A stretch of DNA of 64,000 nt from Mucor racemosus. Taxonomy: Eukaryota; Mucoromycota; Mucoromycetes; Mucorales; Mucoraceae. The notes under the pieces are model-generated. The model searched no databases and was not told the DNA's origin. It saw only the letters and a list, made by a program, of their open reading frames with translations. How positions within the stretch are numbered: position 1 is the first letter of the stretch; each line of letters starts with the position of its first letter. Below are positions 11,828 through 24,560 of the stretch, piece after piece. The stretch is taken from positions 186,001-250,000 of the forward strand of contig JAPEHQ010000012.1 in NCBI GenBank assembly GCA_027405735.1, written 5' to 3'. The position numbers and the translations under genes were made by a program.

Positions 11828-12558
11828 TGCAGTAAATGACGACGTTATTTTTTACTAAAATAAAAAAATATAAAAAATAAAAGCAATAGAAATAAAATTA
11901 TAATCAGCTAAAGTTTTTATTACAAAAGATTTCTGAAGAGTTAAAATAATTGAAAAGTATGAGGGTATTTATTATAGTGATTTCGAGAACTTGATACCAT
12001 CAGACTTGAATGGATGTATATTTAGTAATCTTCCAGTTTTGAGTACATTGTTATTGATTTGATATTTTAAGGGGTGAATTGTGTAGAGCATTGACCATAA
12101 GGGATTGTATGTCAAGTGTGACAATATCGGCCTTTTGGGAAATGGTTGTTTTGTTTATTTCTGTTATATCTATTTTATGTAACCTTGATTTTTAAGGGGT
12201 AGTTTTTATATGCTTGAATCTTATTTATATTGATAGTGCAACTTCGATATAGATGAGTAGTTGACTAAATTAATATCTTTGTTTATTTTCATTATAGATT
12301 TGGATAGAATCCTGCTTTGATATATATGTCATTTGTGTAATTGATTGCGCCGTGATCAAGGGTGCTATCATCTACACGACATGTATGGTTCAAAAAGGGT
12401 ATTTCATATTTTTAGCATGCGTTTGTTATTGTGTTCAATTGAAGTGTTTGTTTATTATTGTTGTTTACATTTCAAGTGGCATCATATCTTATGAGCTACA
12501 CTTGGAATTTAGGTTGTTTTATTTTTATCAAGCGTTTTTAGTATGTAATTCCACTGCA
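11828..12558 (+). mobile_element. Solo LTR-5 with 5-bp target duplication
   Basis: A 731-bp element starts TGCAGTAAATGACG and ends GTAATTCCACTGCA. GAGGT flanks it on both sides (11823-11827, 12559-12563). A 100-codon reading frame inside it (12352-12654) runs over the element end and is repeated in the other copies of the LTR, so it is not a gene. Other copies: 33711-34436 (minus) and 34956-36583 (plus, interrupted). Confidence 0.9.
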
Positions 12559-12569
12559 GAGGTAGTATT

Positions 12570-14100
12570 TTTTTGTATTCACAAAATTTTATCCAACTCA
12601 AAATTATCGTCCTTTTTTTTCTCAGTGGAAAATATTGATTTTTCGTCCAGGTAATCAAAATAATAGTTCGTGTCACAGATTAACAATATATACTCTACAT
12701 TATTGTAACGGGGTTTCAAAAGTGATTTGAAAAAAATGATCGAAAAATGATTCAAAAAAAAAATTGTTGAAATGCTCATGAACTGCAAAGTAAGTAGACC
12801 TAACGTATTAAATGGTTTTTGTACAGTTTTAAATTCTACGTCCACTTATATAAAATCTAAAAAAATGTTTCACCTAAAATTTTGCGCAAAATGCAATTGA
12901 AATTTTGGAGGGTTTTTGAAGATACACGTCACTTTTTATAAGCATATTTTAAATATAATAAACTGAAATGATTTGCAAAAAAAGTATCTATCGATCGAGC
13001 TATTGCAAAATGTATTAGCTGCATTATTCGTAGAGAAAACAACATTTTTGTCTAAATTTTTTTCTGTTTCAGAATTTGGGATGAGGGTATACAAGGGGAA
13101 AATTGAGGTTGGAGATGAAGGTGCCTCTTTGTACACATTTTTGAGGATATCTCCACGAAAAATCAATATTTTGAAAAACTCTAAATTGGGTCTGAGAGAG
13201 CTCAACGAGCTTAATGACATAAATGCAAAAAAAAAGTTGTTCAATTTAGCCAATATTTTGAAACCTATTATAGAAATGCTAAAAAAAATGAAAAAAAAAT
13301 AAAAGTGCTCAGAATTTTTTTTAAACAACACATGTTATAGAGCACTTTAAAACAAGTAAAGTTCATTATTAAAAAGTATTAGCATAACTTAATATTTTCT
13401 GGAGATATGAAGCCTCAAAGTTTTCAATCCATTAGCAGTGAAATACGCGTAAAAAATCTGAAACCTTAGCACTGAAAAATTAATACCAACTGCAAAAAGT
13501 AGGATATTTCCAGATACTCGTTTTTGGATTAAAGCTGAACATCTCAGGTACATTGGCATATAATGTTTTTTTGGTGCTATTTAGTGAAAAAAAAAGTAGA
13601 ACAGGGATGAAAAGTTGGACCCAGTTTTCGAAGAAAAAATAGTGAGTATTACGTGCTTTTGAGCATTCCGTGAAATATAAAATGAATTTAAAACCAGGCA
13701 GCATAATGCGACCAATTTATATATGTTTAGCAGTGTCCAAGGTATATCCTAAAAAAGCGTTTAAAATGAGGTCAGTTGTAGAAACGAGGGTACGCTCCGA
13801 TTTTGAAGATTGATACCAAAGAAAATTGAAAATTCAGATTTTGCTCGAGCAGGTGCCTACAAAAAATTATAGAGGATTAAATGCCAAGTACTATTAAAGA
13901 TCTTGGAGTAAAAAATGGGGCTGAGTAATATCTATTTTTTTTTTTCATGTATGTTTTTATGTGAATTGAACAAGATTTTATCCAACTATAAGTATTTTTT
14001 GGTGATTATGAGGGCAATTAGCATTGACATTGAGCCCAATTTTAGGTTTCAGAATGTCCCAAATTTAAAGAGAATCAACGATGGTTACTTCGGAGCAAGT
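12570..14100 (+). repeat. Uncharacterised repeat R6, copy 1
   Basis: The sequence recurs in the same orientation at 21640-22850 and 24840-25981. Shared blocks in order: GAAAAATGATYC with long A-runs; TTAAATGGTTYTTGTACNGTTTT; CTATYGATYGAGC...AACCTTCTAGCTGC; TTCGGATGAGGGTATACAAGG; CATTAGCAGTGAAATACG; AGGATATTTCYGGATACT; TGAAAAGYRRGACCCAGTTTTC; AGGTATATCCTAA. Reading frames survive in part on both strands: 109 codons plus at 12973-13302, 131 codons minus at 12936-13331, and 74 codons minus at 13480-13704. The minus 74-codon frame is recognisable in copy 2. No known domain, terminal repeat or target duplication was found. Confidence 0.7.
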
Positions 14101-14503
14101 TAATCCGATATTATACTCCCTTGTTAGGTATGTATGACAGATTACAATAGTGCCAGGCATAATAATTTGGCTTATATAATTTACTCTGTAAAATTGATTT
14201 TCTTTCCAATGTATTCAAATCAAAATTGCAAATTATCGGGGCTAATCTGACATTGCATAATGCGATAACAACTGTAATGATTGGTAATTACGATAAAAGG
14301 CAAGAATGAAATTAACCTTTTTTTTTTTTTCAAGGTACACAAAAGTAAATCAATAATACAAAAGAGAGAATTAGCAACGCATACACGTGATTCGTACAAC
14401 TATAAAGGTTGTGCCTTCTATATGTATTCCCTTCTGTTTAGTCCTATTTTTCACTAATCACTTTTTCTTTCTTTCTCTTCAAGATATAAAAACAACAATA
14501 TCG

Positions 14504-15985
14504 ATGTCAGAAACAGAGTCTATCAAAAAATCTCGAAAGCCAGCTGGTATAAAATGCTTTAAAATGTTGAAATGTTCAATAAACTAACTTGCTTTTCGAA
14601 ATAGATGATCCTTTTAGACAGCAAAAGTTACCGGCTTGGCAGCCGGTTCTTACACCTAGAACCGTATTACCAACATTTTTCGTTGTTGGTATATTATTTA
14701 TGCCTATTGGAGGATTATTGTTCTGGTCCAGCAACAAGGTACATATAAATAGTTTTTTTTTTCTTTTGTTTTTGGATGTTTAAAAAGAAACTTACCTCAA
14801 AAATAGGTGAATGAAATTATGATCGATTATACTGCTTGCAATAAATACGATCAGCCTGTTTATTTGGATGAACCTAAATATAGTTTCAAGTTTTCAAACG
14901 ATAATTCAACAATGGAACCACCAGCATATCATTTTGAAAATGCGACAGATTTCCTAGATTCTACATGGAAGAATCCAAACCAGCTTAACATTCAAAGATG
15001 TATACTAGATTTTACTGTACCCGAAACCATGACGGGGCCCGTATTCATGTATTATCGTTTAACAAATTTCTACCAAAATCACCGTCAATACATCAAAAAT
15101 TACGATTCTACTCAACTTGACGGCAACAAAGTTGATACATATACATTAAACACTAATTGTGGACCATTAGGTACCAATCAAGATAATATGGTTGTATATC
15201 CTTGTGGATTAATTGCAAACTCCATGTTTAATGGTAAGTGTCTTCTCCCCATAGTTACCAAGATACTAAAATGTAGAATGTACAGATACTGCGTCAAATT
15301 TAACATCTGTAAATTCTGATAACTCTGATTATGTCTTTCAAAGAACTGGTATTGCATGGCCTACTGATAAAAAAAAGTATAATCCTACACAATACACAAA
15401 CGCAGAGATAGTGCCTCCACCTAATTGGTCACTTCGTTATCCTGATGGTAAGTATACGGACGAATATCCTGCTCCCGACTTATCCAACATGGAACGATTT
15501 ATGGTTTGGATGCACGTTGCTGCACTACCTGACTTTAGAAAGATTTGGGGTCGAAATGATCAAGATAGTTTACAAGTAGGAAGATGGAGAATATCAATTG
15601 ATATGAGTAAGATATATATACATCATGATTTGTATAGAGTTTGGATAATAATGCTCTTTCATAGATTTCGAAACCACGATTTATGGAGGCTCAAAATGGA
15701 TTGTTTTAACCACAACATCACCCTTGGGTGGCCGTAATCCCTATTTAGGTATTGCATACATGGCAATTGGTGGAATATCTATATTCTTGGGCATCATATT
15801 TTCACTTCGACATTGCATTAAACCTAGGTAAGTTTCTTATATAAATTTAAAATATATTAGCAAGCCATTAATTGAATCTTTATTTGCGTAGGAAACTCGG
15901 CGATGAGTCGTATCTTACTTGGAACCAGCCTGGCGGTGGGCTTCCTGTAAGCAAACGTGGAAAGAAACTACTCCATAAAGAATAA
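14504..15985 (+). CDS. CDC50/LEM3 family P4-ATPase (flippase) beta subunit
   Basis: Non-catalytic subunit of P4-ATPase lipid flippases, which move phosphatidylserine and related lipids to the cytoplasmic leaflet. Six exons (14504-14546, 14605-14738, 14807-15233, 15286-15606, 15665-15827, 15892-15985) give 393 aa, normal for the family. A short cytoplasmic N-terminus is followed by [20 protein letters not shown] and a first membrane helix (about residues 35-55), a large lumenal domain with the family's [17 protein letters not shown] and [10 protein letters not shown] motifs, and then a segment [18 protein letters not shown] leading into the second helix. The tail reads [11 protein letters not shown], as in other CDC50 proteins. 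The start is the ATG of MSETESIKK, in frame through all splices. The gene is convergent with the WASP gene downstream. Identification is firm; the paralogue type is not assigned. Confidence 0.95.
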
Positions 15986-16472
15986 AATAATACCCAATCT
16001 CTTCCTCTTGATCTCAATTGTGCGGGAATTCATTATTACCCCGTATTTTCAACATTTGATATATCTTTGTATTTAAAGGATTCTTCCAGACTTTTGAAAG
16101 ATGCTTTACACTAAATCTTTGTATAAAATATAACTCTAGTATCTGAAGTATATTATTAAATTTTTTTTTTTTGAAAAATTTAGCTTTAACAGCTGAAAAT
16201 GGTAGTATCTCATGAAGTGCGATTTTCAGATGCCTGGTTCTAATATTGGACATTCTTTACCATTAACTGCAATTATTTAAAAACAAAAAAGTAATAAAAT
16301 ACACTACACATGTCATTAATGGCCAAAGTAAATCATCTCTTCTAATTCAAAGCATTTTCAATCATATGAACTCTCTCTAAGATTTATAATTAGTTTTTTA
16401 TTATTAGAATGTATAAAATATGCGTATAAAAGATAATTTTTATTATTAAAAAAGTATAATAATTTGTAAAGA

Positions 16473-18938
16473 TTAATCATCCCATTCACTACCATCATCA
16501 CTATCAGAATCATTATCTGACTGAATGGCCTTTTTACGATCATTTAATGCAGCTAATAAACTTGTTGCTAAATCACCGCCAGCGGCAGCACCGCCTCCAG
16601 TAACGGCTCCAGCGCCAGCAGCTGATGCCAATGGACTACTACGATCTTTACGAGCTTCAACAGGAGTTGAACGAAGAGCTGAGACACCACCAGCACCGCG
16701 AATAGCATCCAACAAGGCACTACGAGGTTCACCTGAAGTAGAAGGTAAGGGCGGACCACCAGAACTTGCAGCTGGTGGAGGGGGTGGAGGGGGAATACCA
16801 TTCATTGGAGGCATTGGAGGTGGTGGAGGTGGGGGTGGTGGATTACTACCCATTGGAGGCATTGGAGGAGGTGGTGGAGGTGGTGGAGCATTACCACTAC
16901 CAGATCCCATCATAGGAGGAATTGGAGGTGGAGGTGGAGCATTTGTACGTGCTTGAGGTCTCTGGCCCATTGGTGGAGGTGGAGGGCCTCTTCTATCTCT
17001 ATTAGGAAGTGGAGGAGGAGGGGGTGGAACTGGTCTTCCAGATGGCATTGGTGGAAGGGGAGGGGCTGCAGGTACAGAACGATGAGGCATTGATGGCAAT
17101 GGAGGTGGTGTTGGTGCTTCCGGAGCATCATAAAAGTCATCATCTTCCTCGTTATTATTACTGTATTGTGATGCCATTTCCACTTCTTGTTCCTTTTGAT
17201 GATACATTTGTTGTTGTTGTGGTGGTGGTGGTGGTGATGGTGGCGGTGGTTGAGATTGAGCTGGTGGAGGAGGGGGAGGTGGTGGTGGTGGTGGAATTGA
17301 TTGATTACCACTAATGGGAAGAAGTGATGGAGCTGGAGGTGGAGTAAATTGTTGTTGTTCTTGAATAACTGGAGGAGCGTATGTAGGTTGCTCTTGAGAT
17401 ACCATTTTGTATGGATTATTTGATTTTGTTACTGATGGCATGACAGGTGGAGCTGGAATTGAGCGAGTAGGGCTTTCATCGTAAGTTGGTTGAGCTCTCA
17501 TGGGTGGAGGAGGTACTGATCTATTAGGACTTTGTTGTTGGTTAAATCTCATAGGAGGAGGAGGTGGAATTGCACTACCAGGAGGTGAAATTTGATGAGA
17601 AGAAAAGTTTGGAACTGGGGGAGGTGGAGGTGGAGAGACATTAGAAATAGGAGATGATTGATATGACTCTTGTTCTTGTTCTTCATAATAATTGTTTGAT
17701 TGTTGTCGAACTGGAGGTGGAGGTGGTGCTTGGATGTTTGAACGACTTGGTGGAGGTGGAGCTGTACGACGACTTGGTGGAGGTGGTGGAGGTGGTCGTC
17801 GGCCTATAATGACAGAAATATTAATAAAGCACTTTTAATTGTACGACATTATAATACTTTACCACCAACTGGAGGAGGAGGAGGGGCATGACGTCTTGAT
17901 GGAGGTGGAGGTGGAACACGAGCTTTTGAACCCATAGAACCTGAAGGACGAGGAGGAGGGGGTGGAGGACCACCCCTTTCATTTACAAACTCTTTAATAA
18001 AATCTTCATTTTCATGAAGTTCTTCAGGTGAAATACCGAGATCTTTCAATTGATCAAACAAACCATTCCATTCAGGGCCAGTATTCTGGACACTGAAACC
18101 TTTATCCGGCGTATAACCAATATGACCCAAATGTCTATATAATGAAATTTAGTATATAAATATAAAAAACTCGAGATATAAATAAATGTAATCATACCTA
18201 AATTCAGATGGTAATCCAATTTGAGATTTATCTAATTTTCCTTTGGGTTTTTTGCCGCTTGTTTCTATATAAATGTATACGATAAGAATCTATTCCAAGA
18301 TAAAATCTGAATGTAATTTTACCTTTCTTCTTCTTATTTTTACTATTGTTGCTGCTTGCTTTCGTAGTGATTTTTGAGGAATTTTCTCTTGTAGAAATCT
18401 TTGTGTAAAATACATTTGCATCATCTAAATCCGAGAATGATAATCCAGCCATGTATTCCTAATTATAAACCCGAGTTAACATCATGCATAAACTAACGCA
18501 TTTTCATGTATTCTTACATCGGCAGCAAAAGAATAGAAAAACGGGGTATGTTTTGTAAATTCAAATCCATCGTATAATTCTTGTTCCCAAATTACACCTT
18601 TATGATGCTATTGAAATTACTGTGTTACTATATTTGTACTGTTAACATGTATTATGATATACTTTACTATCAAGTCAATGATACGGATATAAAGTGAATG
18701 CGTTTTTTTATCTTTAAGAAATGCAACTGCACCCCAAATGTTAGAATAAGCCCATTTATTAGGATTTGGATATGCAACATATAATCGAGCAACTGTTGCC
18801 GCATAAATTTTCTATACAAATACAGTCAATTGAACTATATTTACATTTTTATATTTCTATTAAAAAACTTACGGCAGTAGGTAAAGCACGCCTTACTTTG
18901 TTCTTGTCTTCTGCGCTTGAAAGGGCAAGAGAAGGCAT
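16473..18938 (-). CDS. WASP/Las17-type actin nucleation-promoting factor
   Basis: Activates the Arp2/3 complex to build branched actin at endocytic sites. The first exon starts at 18938 (MPSLALSSAEDKNK). Several exons then encode a WH1 domain (VARLYVAYPNPNKWAYS and GVIWEQELYDGFEFTKHTPF), a basic lysine-rich stretch, and a CRIB/GTPase-binding region across the 18185/18130 junction (SQIGLPSEFRHLGHIGYT). Next come an exon at 17862-18130 and a long proline-rich last exon (16473-17802) with many P5-P11 runs, a WH2-like segment (RSALLDAIRGAGGVSALRS, about 16690) and an acidic C-terminus ending DDGSEWDD with the conserved tryptophan. The order WH1-CRIB-polyPro-WH2-acidic is complete. Animal-type N-WASP also has CRIB, while budding yeast Las17 lacks a recognisable one, which supports an early-diverging fungus. 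The proline codons give long open frames on the opposite strand; these are shadows. Confidence 0.95.
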
Positions 18939-19511
18939 TTAATGTAAAATGTAAATATTATTAAAATATCCCTTGGCAAAATTAAAAAAGTAAAATAGAA
19001 GTAGAAGAAAAAGGGAAACTAGAATAAACTGAAAACGATTTACTTTTTTGGATTGCGGCAGCAACTCAAGTGCAACCTCAAATACCAACAACATCCAAGT
19101 ACAAGATGATGAATGTTGCTTGGAAACATCTAGGTTAAAATACCGAAACACCGAGCAATTGCCAACATTTGATGGAAACCTCGTGTGTCCAATCTACATA
19201 TTCTTTTTTTCAAGTCTTTTATGATATTTTATAAACTAAAATCAACTATATGCATTTGTGATATCCTATATTATGAGTTACTACTCAATTGATGATATAT
19301 CGCTAATAAATTCATCGATTTGCCATGGTATTCATAGATGATGCATTGTTACATCGTGACTATATTTCATGTATAATCAAGCCACTGTATATGATTTACC
19401 CCCGCTTAACCATTTCCCCTTGTCCAGCAACAAGGAAGTTAGAAAGTGGAAGGGGCTACCTATCAAATCCTAGAAGGCTTTCTTTTACTCGAATTACTTC
19501 TTTATTATAAT
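18939..19511. promoter_or_regulatory. Divergent promoter region, WASP gene / mL44
   Basis: A 573-bp spacer between two genes transcribed away from each other. It must hold both 5' untranslated regions and promoters. No core element can be named with confidence. A minus-strand frame of 70 codons lies at 18939-19151 but has no family features. Confidence 0.5.
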
Positions 19512-20523
19512 ATGTTTGCCACAATTACAAAATCAAGCGCAATTTCTTCAAAAGTAATGACAGCTGTCAGATCAGGTAATGTCTTTATTTAGTTGCCATG
19601 ACAACCTAGAAGAAATCAAAACTTACCTCATATCATTAGCACCTCGTTTCAGTTCAGCTTTACTTCACACTCAACCCATCTACCAAGAAGGCGAAAACGA
19701 GAATACAGCACCTATTAATGCTCTAGGAGCACGTCTTGGTTTATCATTAGATACCAATGTTTTAAAGCAAGCTTTGACTCACAAGTCTTTAGATGGTACC
19801 AACAACAACGCTACTTTAGAATATATTGGAAAGAAAGTTACTGGACTCTTTGTCACCGAGTACATTCATAGTAGATATCCTCAAATCCATCCTGGTGCTT
19901 TTAACACTACTTTGAGAGCTTACGTTGGCAATAAAAGCTTCAGTAAGATAGCTACCGAAGTCGGTTTACAACATACTGTTGATTGGAAGGCACCAGAGGA
20001 TGATAGTGTTAAATTAGGTCAATCTACAGTTTTAGCTGATTGTATGCATGCTCTGATCGGTGCTGTCTATCAAGAACAAGGTCAAGACGCAGCAAAGAAG
20101 TTCATTCATGATTTTGTCTTGTCTCGTGATTTCAATGTTAAACCTTCCATCAAAGTGCAGGAACCTAAGCGTCATTTAAGTATATTGTTGAAGCAATTAA
20201 ACAAACAGCCTGCAATTTCTAAATTGGTATCTGAAACTGGTCGTCATTCTTCAGCTCCTGTATTTGTTGTTGGTGTCTTTTCTGGAGAAAATAAGTTGGG
20301 AGAAGGTTTTGGTAGTTCCCTCAAGATGGCAGAGTTCCGCGTAAGTTGACATATTTGTTGTATAAATGTTTTGTTTATTAATGAAAAATCAAATCAGGCA
20401 TGTCAAGATGCTTTAACAAGTTATTACGGACAAGAATATAAAGAGTTCACATTGCCATCAGATGCTGAAAATGTAGATAAATATGTTGCTAATCCTTTAG
20501 GAAATACACAAGCTATTATTTAG
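19512..20523 (+). CDS. Mitochondrial ribosomal protein mL44 (MRPL3 type)
   Basis: Component of the large mitochondrial ribosomal subunit with an RNase III-like fold followed by a double-stranded RNA-binding domain. Three exons (19512-19575, 19658-20340, 20398-20523) encode 290 aa. The N-terminus (MFATITKSSAISSK) is basic and hydroxylated, as expected of a mitochondrial targeting peptide. The RNase III-like part includes LKQALTHKSLDG, NATLEYIGKKV and LADCMHALIGAVYQEQG. Where catalytic RNase III enzymes have the signature ERLEFLGDAVL, this protein has TLEYIGKKVTG, so the acidic metal ligands are changed and it should be non-catalytic, as in the family. The C-terminal part (about residues 200-285) is the dsRNA-binding domain (GEGFGSSLKMAEFRACQDAL). 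An in-frame ATG at 19579 lies in the first intron and was not chosen, because the spliced start gives a better presequence. Confidence 0.93.
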
Positions 20524-20610
20524 TTTTTTTTTTATTATATTATAATTTAGATTTTTATTATTTTGATGTGCTAGCAAAATAAACACCTTCCTGTATAAAT
20601 ATGTATTAGT

Positions 20611-21401
20611 TTAAATGTTATATTTGCAATATTGATTACTTGCCTGAGCCATCCATTGAGAGTTCTTTGATGCACTTTTAGCAGCAGCGACTTCCAATTG
20701 TCCAGGAATAGGCTGTCCAAATTGATGATTGCTGTTGCTACTTAAATAAGAATAGGTATCCTCATGAACAAATTGCACAGGATTTTCACGATTCCAAATT
20801 TTGTCTCCTGAATTCAAACATTCTACTTTCCAATTATCTCCAGAATCCTTTCCATCATAACAGCTAACCTCTTGTTGTCTGGAAAGTGGTGATTGGTGCA
20901 AATGACTATGAAGATATCCTTGGGTATTGGCATGTTTCAATCGAATAGCTGATCCACAAGGTATAGATTCGCTACAAAATGTGTGAGACAAGAACTATTT
21001 TCAAATACGTTATGCAAATTTACCCGCGACTACAGACTTTGCCAGAAGCTGCTTCAACTATCCAAAAACTGTTGCCATCATCCGCGTTTGGAAAGCCAGT
21101 AACTGATTGCTGACCAGAACCACTACCTATTTTTTCATATTTAATCATTGAATTTGGGTTTTTACAGTGTTCAAATTACCATAGGTCACACCGTGAGAGT
21201 GCAATCTATAGCCGTTTGCCTTGTTGGTCAATTTAATTGTACTTCCACAAGTTACTTGCTCAAAGCCTGAAAATGTGTAAGCAACATGAATGTAAAAAGC
21301 AACGACAAAAGATATAATTTACCATCTTGAATTTCAGGTACGCTGGTATCAGCAGCAAATATTAATGGAGCGAATGCTAATAATATATAAGATGCTTTCA
21401 T
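20611..21401 (-). CDS. SDF2-like MIR-domain protein of the secretory pathway
   Basis: Small lumenal protein built of three MIR repeats, related to stromal cell-derived factor 2 and to the MIR part of protein O-mannosyltransferases. In other organisms it works with ER Hsp70/Hsp40 chaperones and quality control. Four exons (21323-21401, 21180-21266, 21024-21126, 20611-20971) encode 209 aa, close to the 211 aa of animal SDF2. A signal peptide (MKASYILLAFAPLIFAA) opens the protein. Motifs include CGSTIKLTNKANGYRLHSHG, GNSFWIVE, GSAIRLKHANTQGYLHSH and GDNWKVEC. The C-terminus ends SNQYCKYNI, so no HDEL-like ER retrieval signal is present; it may be held by partners or be secreted. It converges on mL44, with 87 bp between the stop codons. 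Confidence 0.92.
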
Positions 21402-21639
21402 TTTGTTGTAATAGAAGAATGTAAAGGAATAAGGGACAAATTATGTTATTTTAGTAGTGCAAAAGATATTAATGGTTTGTAATTTGATGATTGGCTAAAT
21501 TAGCTCTCGAGTCAAATTCTACCCAGAAGCCGGCGAGGTTTCAAACAACAGGTCGTCGGTTTATGGTTCTTCCTCACCATATATTTTTATATGATAAAGC
21601 ATTCGTAAATTTACTGGATATGCTTTGATTGTATAAAAT

Positions 21640-22850
21640 ACTTTTTTTTAATCTGAACTAATGCCGCCTATTACCGTTCAGAGTAACTACGTTTCAAAAA
21701 TAATTTGCCAAAACGATCCAAAAATGATCCAAAAAAAAAACAAATTTGTTTAATAACTCATGAGCTGCAAAGTAAATAGACCTAGCGTTTTAAATGGTTT
21801 TTGTACCGTTTTAGGCTCTGCATCCATCTAAACAAAATTCAAACAAACATTTCACTTAAAATTTTGTGCAAAATGCAATTGAAATATTGGCGGTTTTTTG
21901 AAGATACAGAACACTTTTTATAAACATGCTTCTAATATGAGTAACGGAAAACATGCGCGAAACCACTAGCTATCGAATGCGCCATTGCAAAACCTTCTAA
22001 CTTCATTCTTCGCAGAGAAAATGAGATTTTTGTCATATTTTTTTTTCAAATTCAGAATTTGGGATGAGGGTATACAGGGGGAAAATTGAAGCTAGAAGCG
22101 AAGGTATCTCTTTATACACATTTTTGAACATATCTCCACGAAAAATCAATATTTTGAAAGAATCTAAATTGGATTTGAGAGAGCTCAACAGGGTTAATAA
22201 TATGAATATAAAAAAAATATAGCTCAATTTACCCTATATTTTGAAACCTACTATAGAAATGCCAAAAAAAAAGAAAAAAAAAGTGCTCATAATTTTTTTA
22301 TACTTGAATATGTTATATAGCACTTTAAAACAAGTAAGTTTTATTATTAAAAAGTGCTGGTATAGCTTAATATTTTCTAGAGATATGAAGCCTCAAAGTT
22401 TTTAATCCATTAGCAGTGAAATACGCGTAAAAAAATCTGAAACCTTAGCACTGAAAAATTAATACCAACTGCAAAAAATAGGATATTTCTGGATACTTGT
22501 TTTTGGATTAAAGCTAAACATCTCAGGTACATTGGCATATAACGTTTTTTTGGTGTTATTTAGTGAAAAGGAAAGTAGAGCACGGATGAAAAATGAGACC
22601 CAGTTTTCAAGAAAAAAGTAGTGGATTTTACGTGTTTTTGAGCCTTTCATGAGATTTAAAATGAATTCAGAAATAGCTAGCATAATGCGACTAATTTATA
22701 TCTATTTTGTGGTCTCTGAGGTATATCCTAAAAAAATATTTATTATGAGGTTAGTTATAGAAAGAAGGCATACATACTCCAATTTTGAAGATTGAAACCA
22801 TGAATTTTTTTTTTGAAAATCCAAATTTAATATTAAAATTTATTTTAACT
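21640..22850 (+). repeat. Uncharacterised repeat R6, copy 2
   Basis: It aligns with 12700-13850 and 24950-25980. The minus-strand frame at 22459-22683 shares TKKTLYANVPEMFSFNPKTS with the one at 13480-13704, and the frame at 22033-22227 shares FKILIFRGD with copy 1. It begins just upstream of the SDF2-like gene's promoter side. No target duplication found. Confidence 0.7.
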
Positions 22851-24006
22851 TATCGCGCGTAGTTTCTTTGTGCATTACAGCAATTCAAAATAGGTTGTGA
22901 AGGACAGAACGAACAAAATAAATTGTAATTTTTTTTATTGATTAATTAATAAGAAAAATAATTACACAAATATCATACAGTGTGATTGTTTAGCTTCTAC
23001 ATAGAAAAAATCTAAAAATCAATTTTTATTATATGTACTGTATTAGCAGATATTATTTTCCTGTGGAGATCAAACGTGATCTGGTATTTTCAACATTGAT
23101 GACCACCGTAACTTTTATAAATTATAAAAATCTTGTTATTATATAGTATATATATACGTACACTCTTTATCTACTACTAAATTTTTGTACATATACATAG
23201 TAGCGCTATTTTGCATCTATTGATGATTATATACTCACTGGAAACTTCAGTTATATTTTTTAGTGAAATAAGGTCAGCTTTTGCTAGACTTATGCGCTTT
23301 ACAGCTAGTTCAAACGGAGAGGTTGTGGGTTCGAAACTCGTGTAAGCGGATTTTCTTCGGAACTTGTTGTGCTTGCCGGGCTAGAAGCGTAGCAGCTAAT
23401 CACCCTCTCGCTTTTTTTTCGTTTTACCTTTCTACGCACAGCTTTCAAAAGACTACCAATTGTTTTCTTCTTTTCTCTACTCCAGTATTTTTAGTGCTAT
23501 ATCGGAAATTCATTTTCTTTATAAATATCTTATTTTACAAACACAAGAGATTTTAAAAAAGTAGAGACATTCTGCATGCAATAATTTAATAATGTAAACT
23601 GTTTTGTAAGACTACTACTGTCTGTATATTTTGATTTTGGTTTTCATTTAGTAAGTAACAAATAGAGTACTAATTGTAACATAAAGAAAGGCACACATAA
23701 TAAGGGAATATCTTTAGCTATTTTTCAGAAAGACTTGAAAAGAGCTCAGCGAATAACAACATCGTTAATCATATTTGGATTTCTATCAGTTCCTGCTTCA
23801 GTCATCATTAGTTAGAAATTGGTTTGTCAATTGTTATGAACTTTAACTTATCCTTAAAAAAGGACTTTGGTGCAATTATTACTGCATGGACAATACTATT
23901 TAAGGCATATCACTCTTCACTCCAGAAACACTTTATATGTAAAAGCTTGAGAGTAATGCCCAAAGGTATGTACAGGCTTCCGTCAATTTATTATTTATCA
24001 TCATGC
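22851..24006. other. Spacer with one pol III-like segment
   Basis: No protein gene recognised. An 83-codon plus frame at 23824-24075 runs into LTR-3 and is not credible. The possible pol III segment near 23275-23422 is listed separately. Confidence 0.4.
23275..23422 (+). other. Possible tRNA-derived (SINE-like) pol III segment
   Basis: GGTTCGAAACTCG at about 23327-23340 matches an internal B box (GGTTCGANNCC-like). About 75 bases further on, a run of eight T (about 23411-23418) could terminate RNA polymerase III. A convincing A box and a closed cloverleaf could not be drawn, so this is not called a tRNA. It could be a SINE or a decayed tRNA. Confidence 0.25.
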
Positions 24007-24560
24007 ATGTTGTATTCCACCAAGTACCATACTCTATCACCTTCTGCATTATCAATCCATCTTACAATCTATTGACTACAACATGCATTGAACCGCAAAG
24101 TCTTAATATCGGGTATTATAAATAACAAGAAACTCCTAGCTTACTAAGTATATCCAGCAGCAACTAACAAAAACGTTTGGGCCCCAATTATGACACCATC
24201 ATATTATTTCATCCCAGCGGGTAGTTAATCAAATAACTATCAAATCAACATCCAAGCTTATTTAGCGCAACATTGAAACAAGGCATCTCACAAGCTCTGA
24301 AAGCACGGTTAAATTATGATTGATCCATTTCCATCCATAGATTACTATCAAACAGACCTAATAATGGTTCAATAATGCCTTGAATTACATCTCAGAATCT
24401 CAATGTCAAATCAATATAAAAGGCCATACTTTTATATCTAAATAAATGACATCTTGTTTTTATTGTACAGTTAAAGAAATGATTCATTACTCATTCTCTT
24501 TTAATTATGTTTTTTTTAAGTATTATATATCAAAAATAAAAATACAGTATACGACTCAAC
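24007..24560 (+). repeat. LTR-3, nearly complete copy
   Basis: It starts TGTTGTATTCC and ends near GTATACGAC. It matches 5585-6056 (plus) and 58841-59706 (minus). It carries TTTTATATCTAAATAAA, a possible promoter or poly(A) region. A clean target duplication was not found, because the right terminus has diverged. Confidence 0.6.

Noticed and set aside
16525..17314. Long plus- and minus-frame ORFs over the proline-rich WASP exon
   Set aside because: Shadow frames produced by proline/glycine codon repeats; the WASP frame has all domains.
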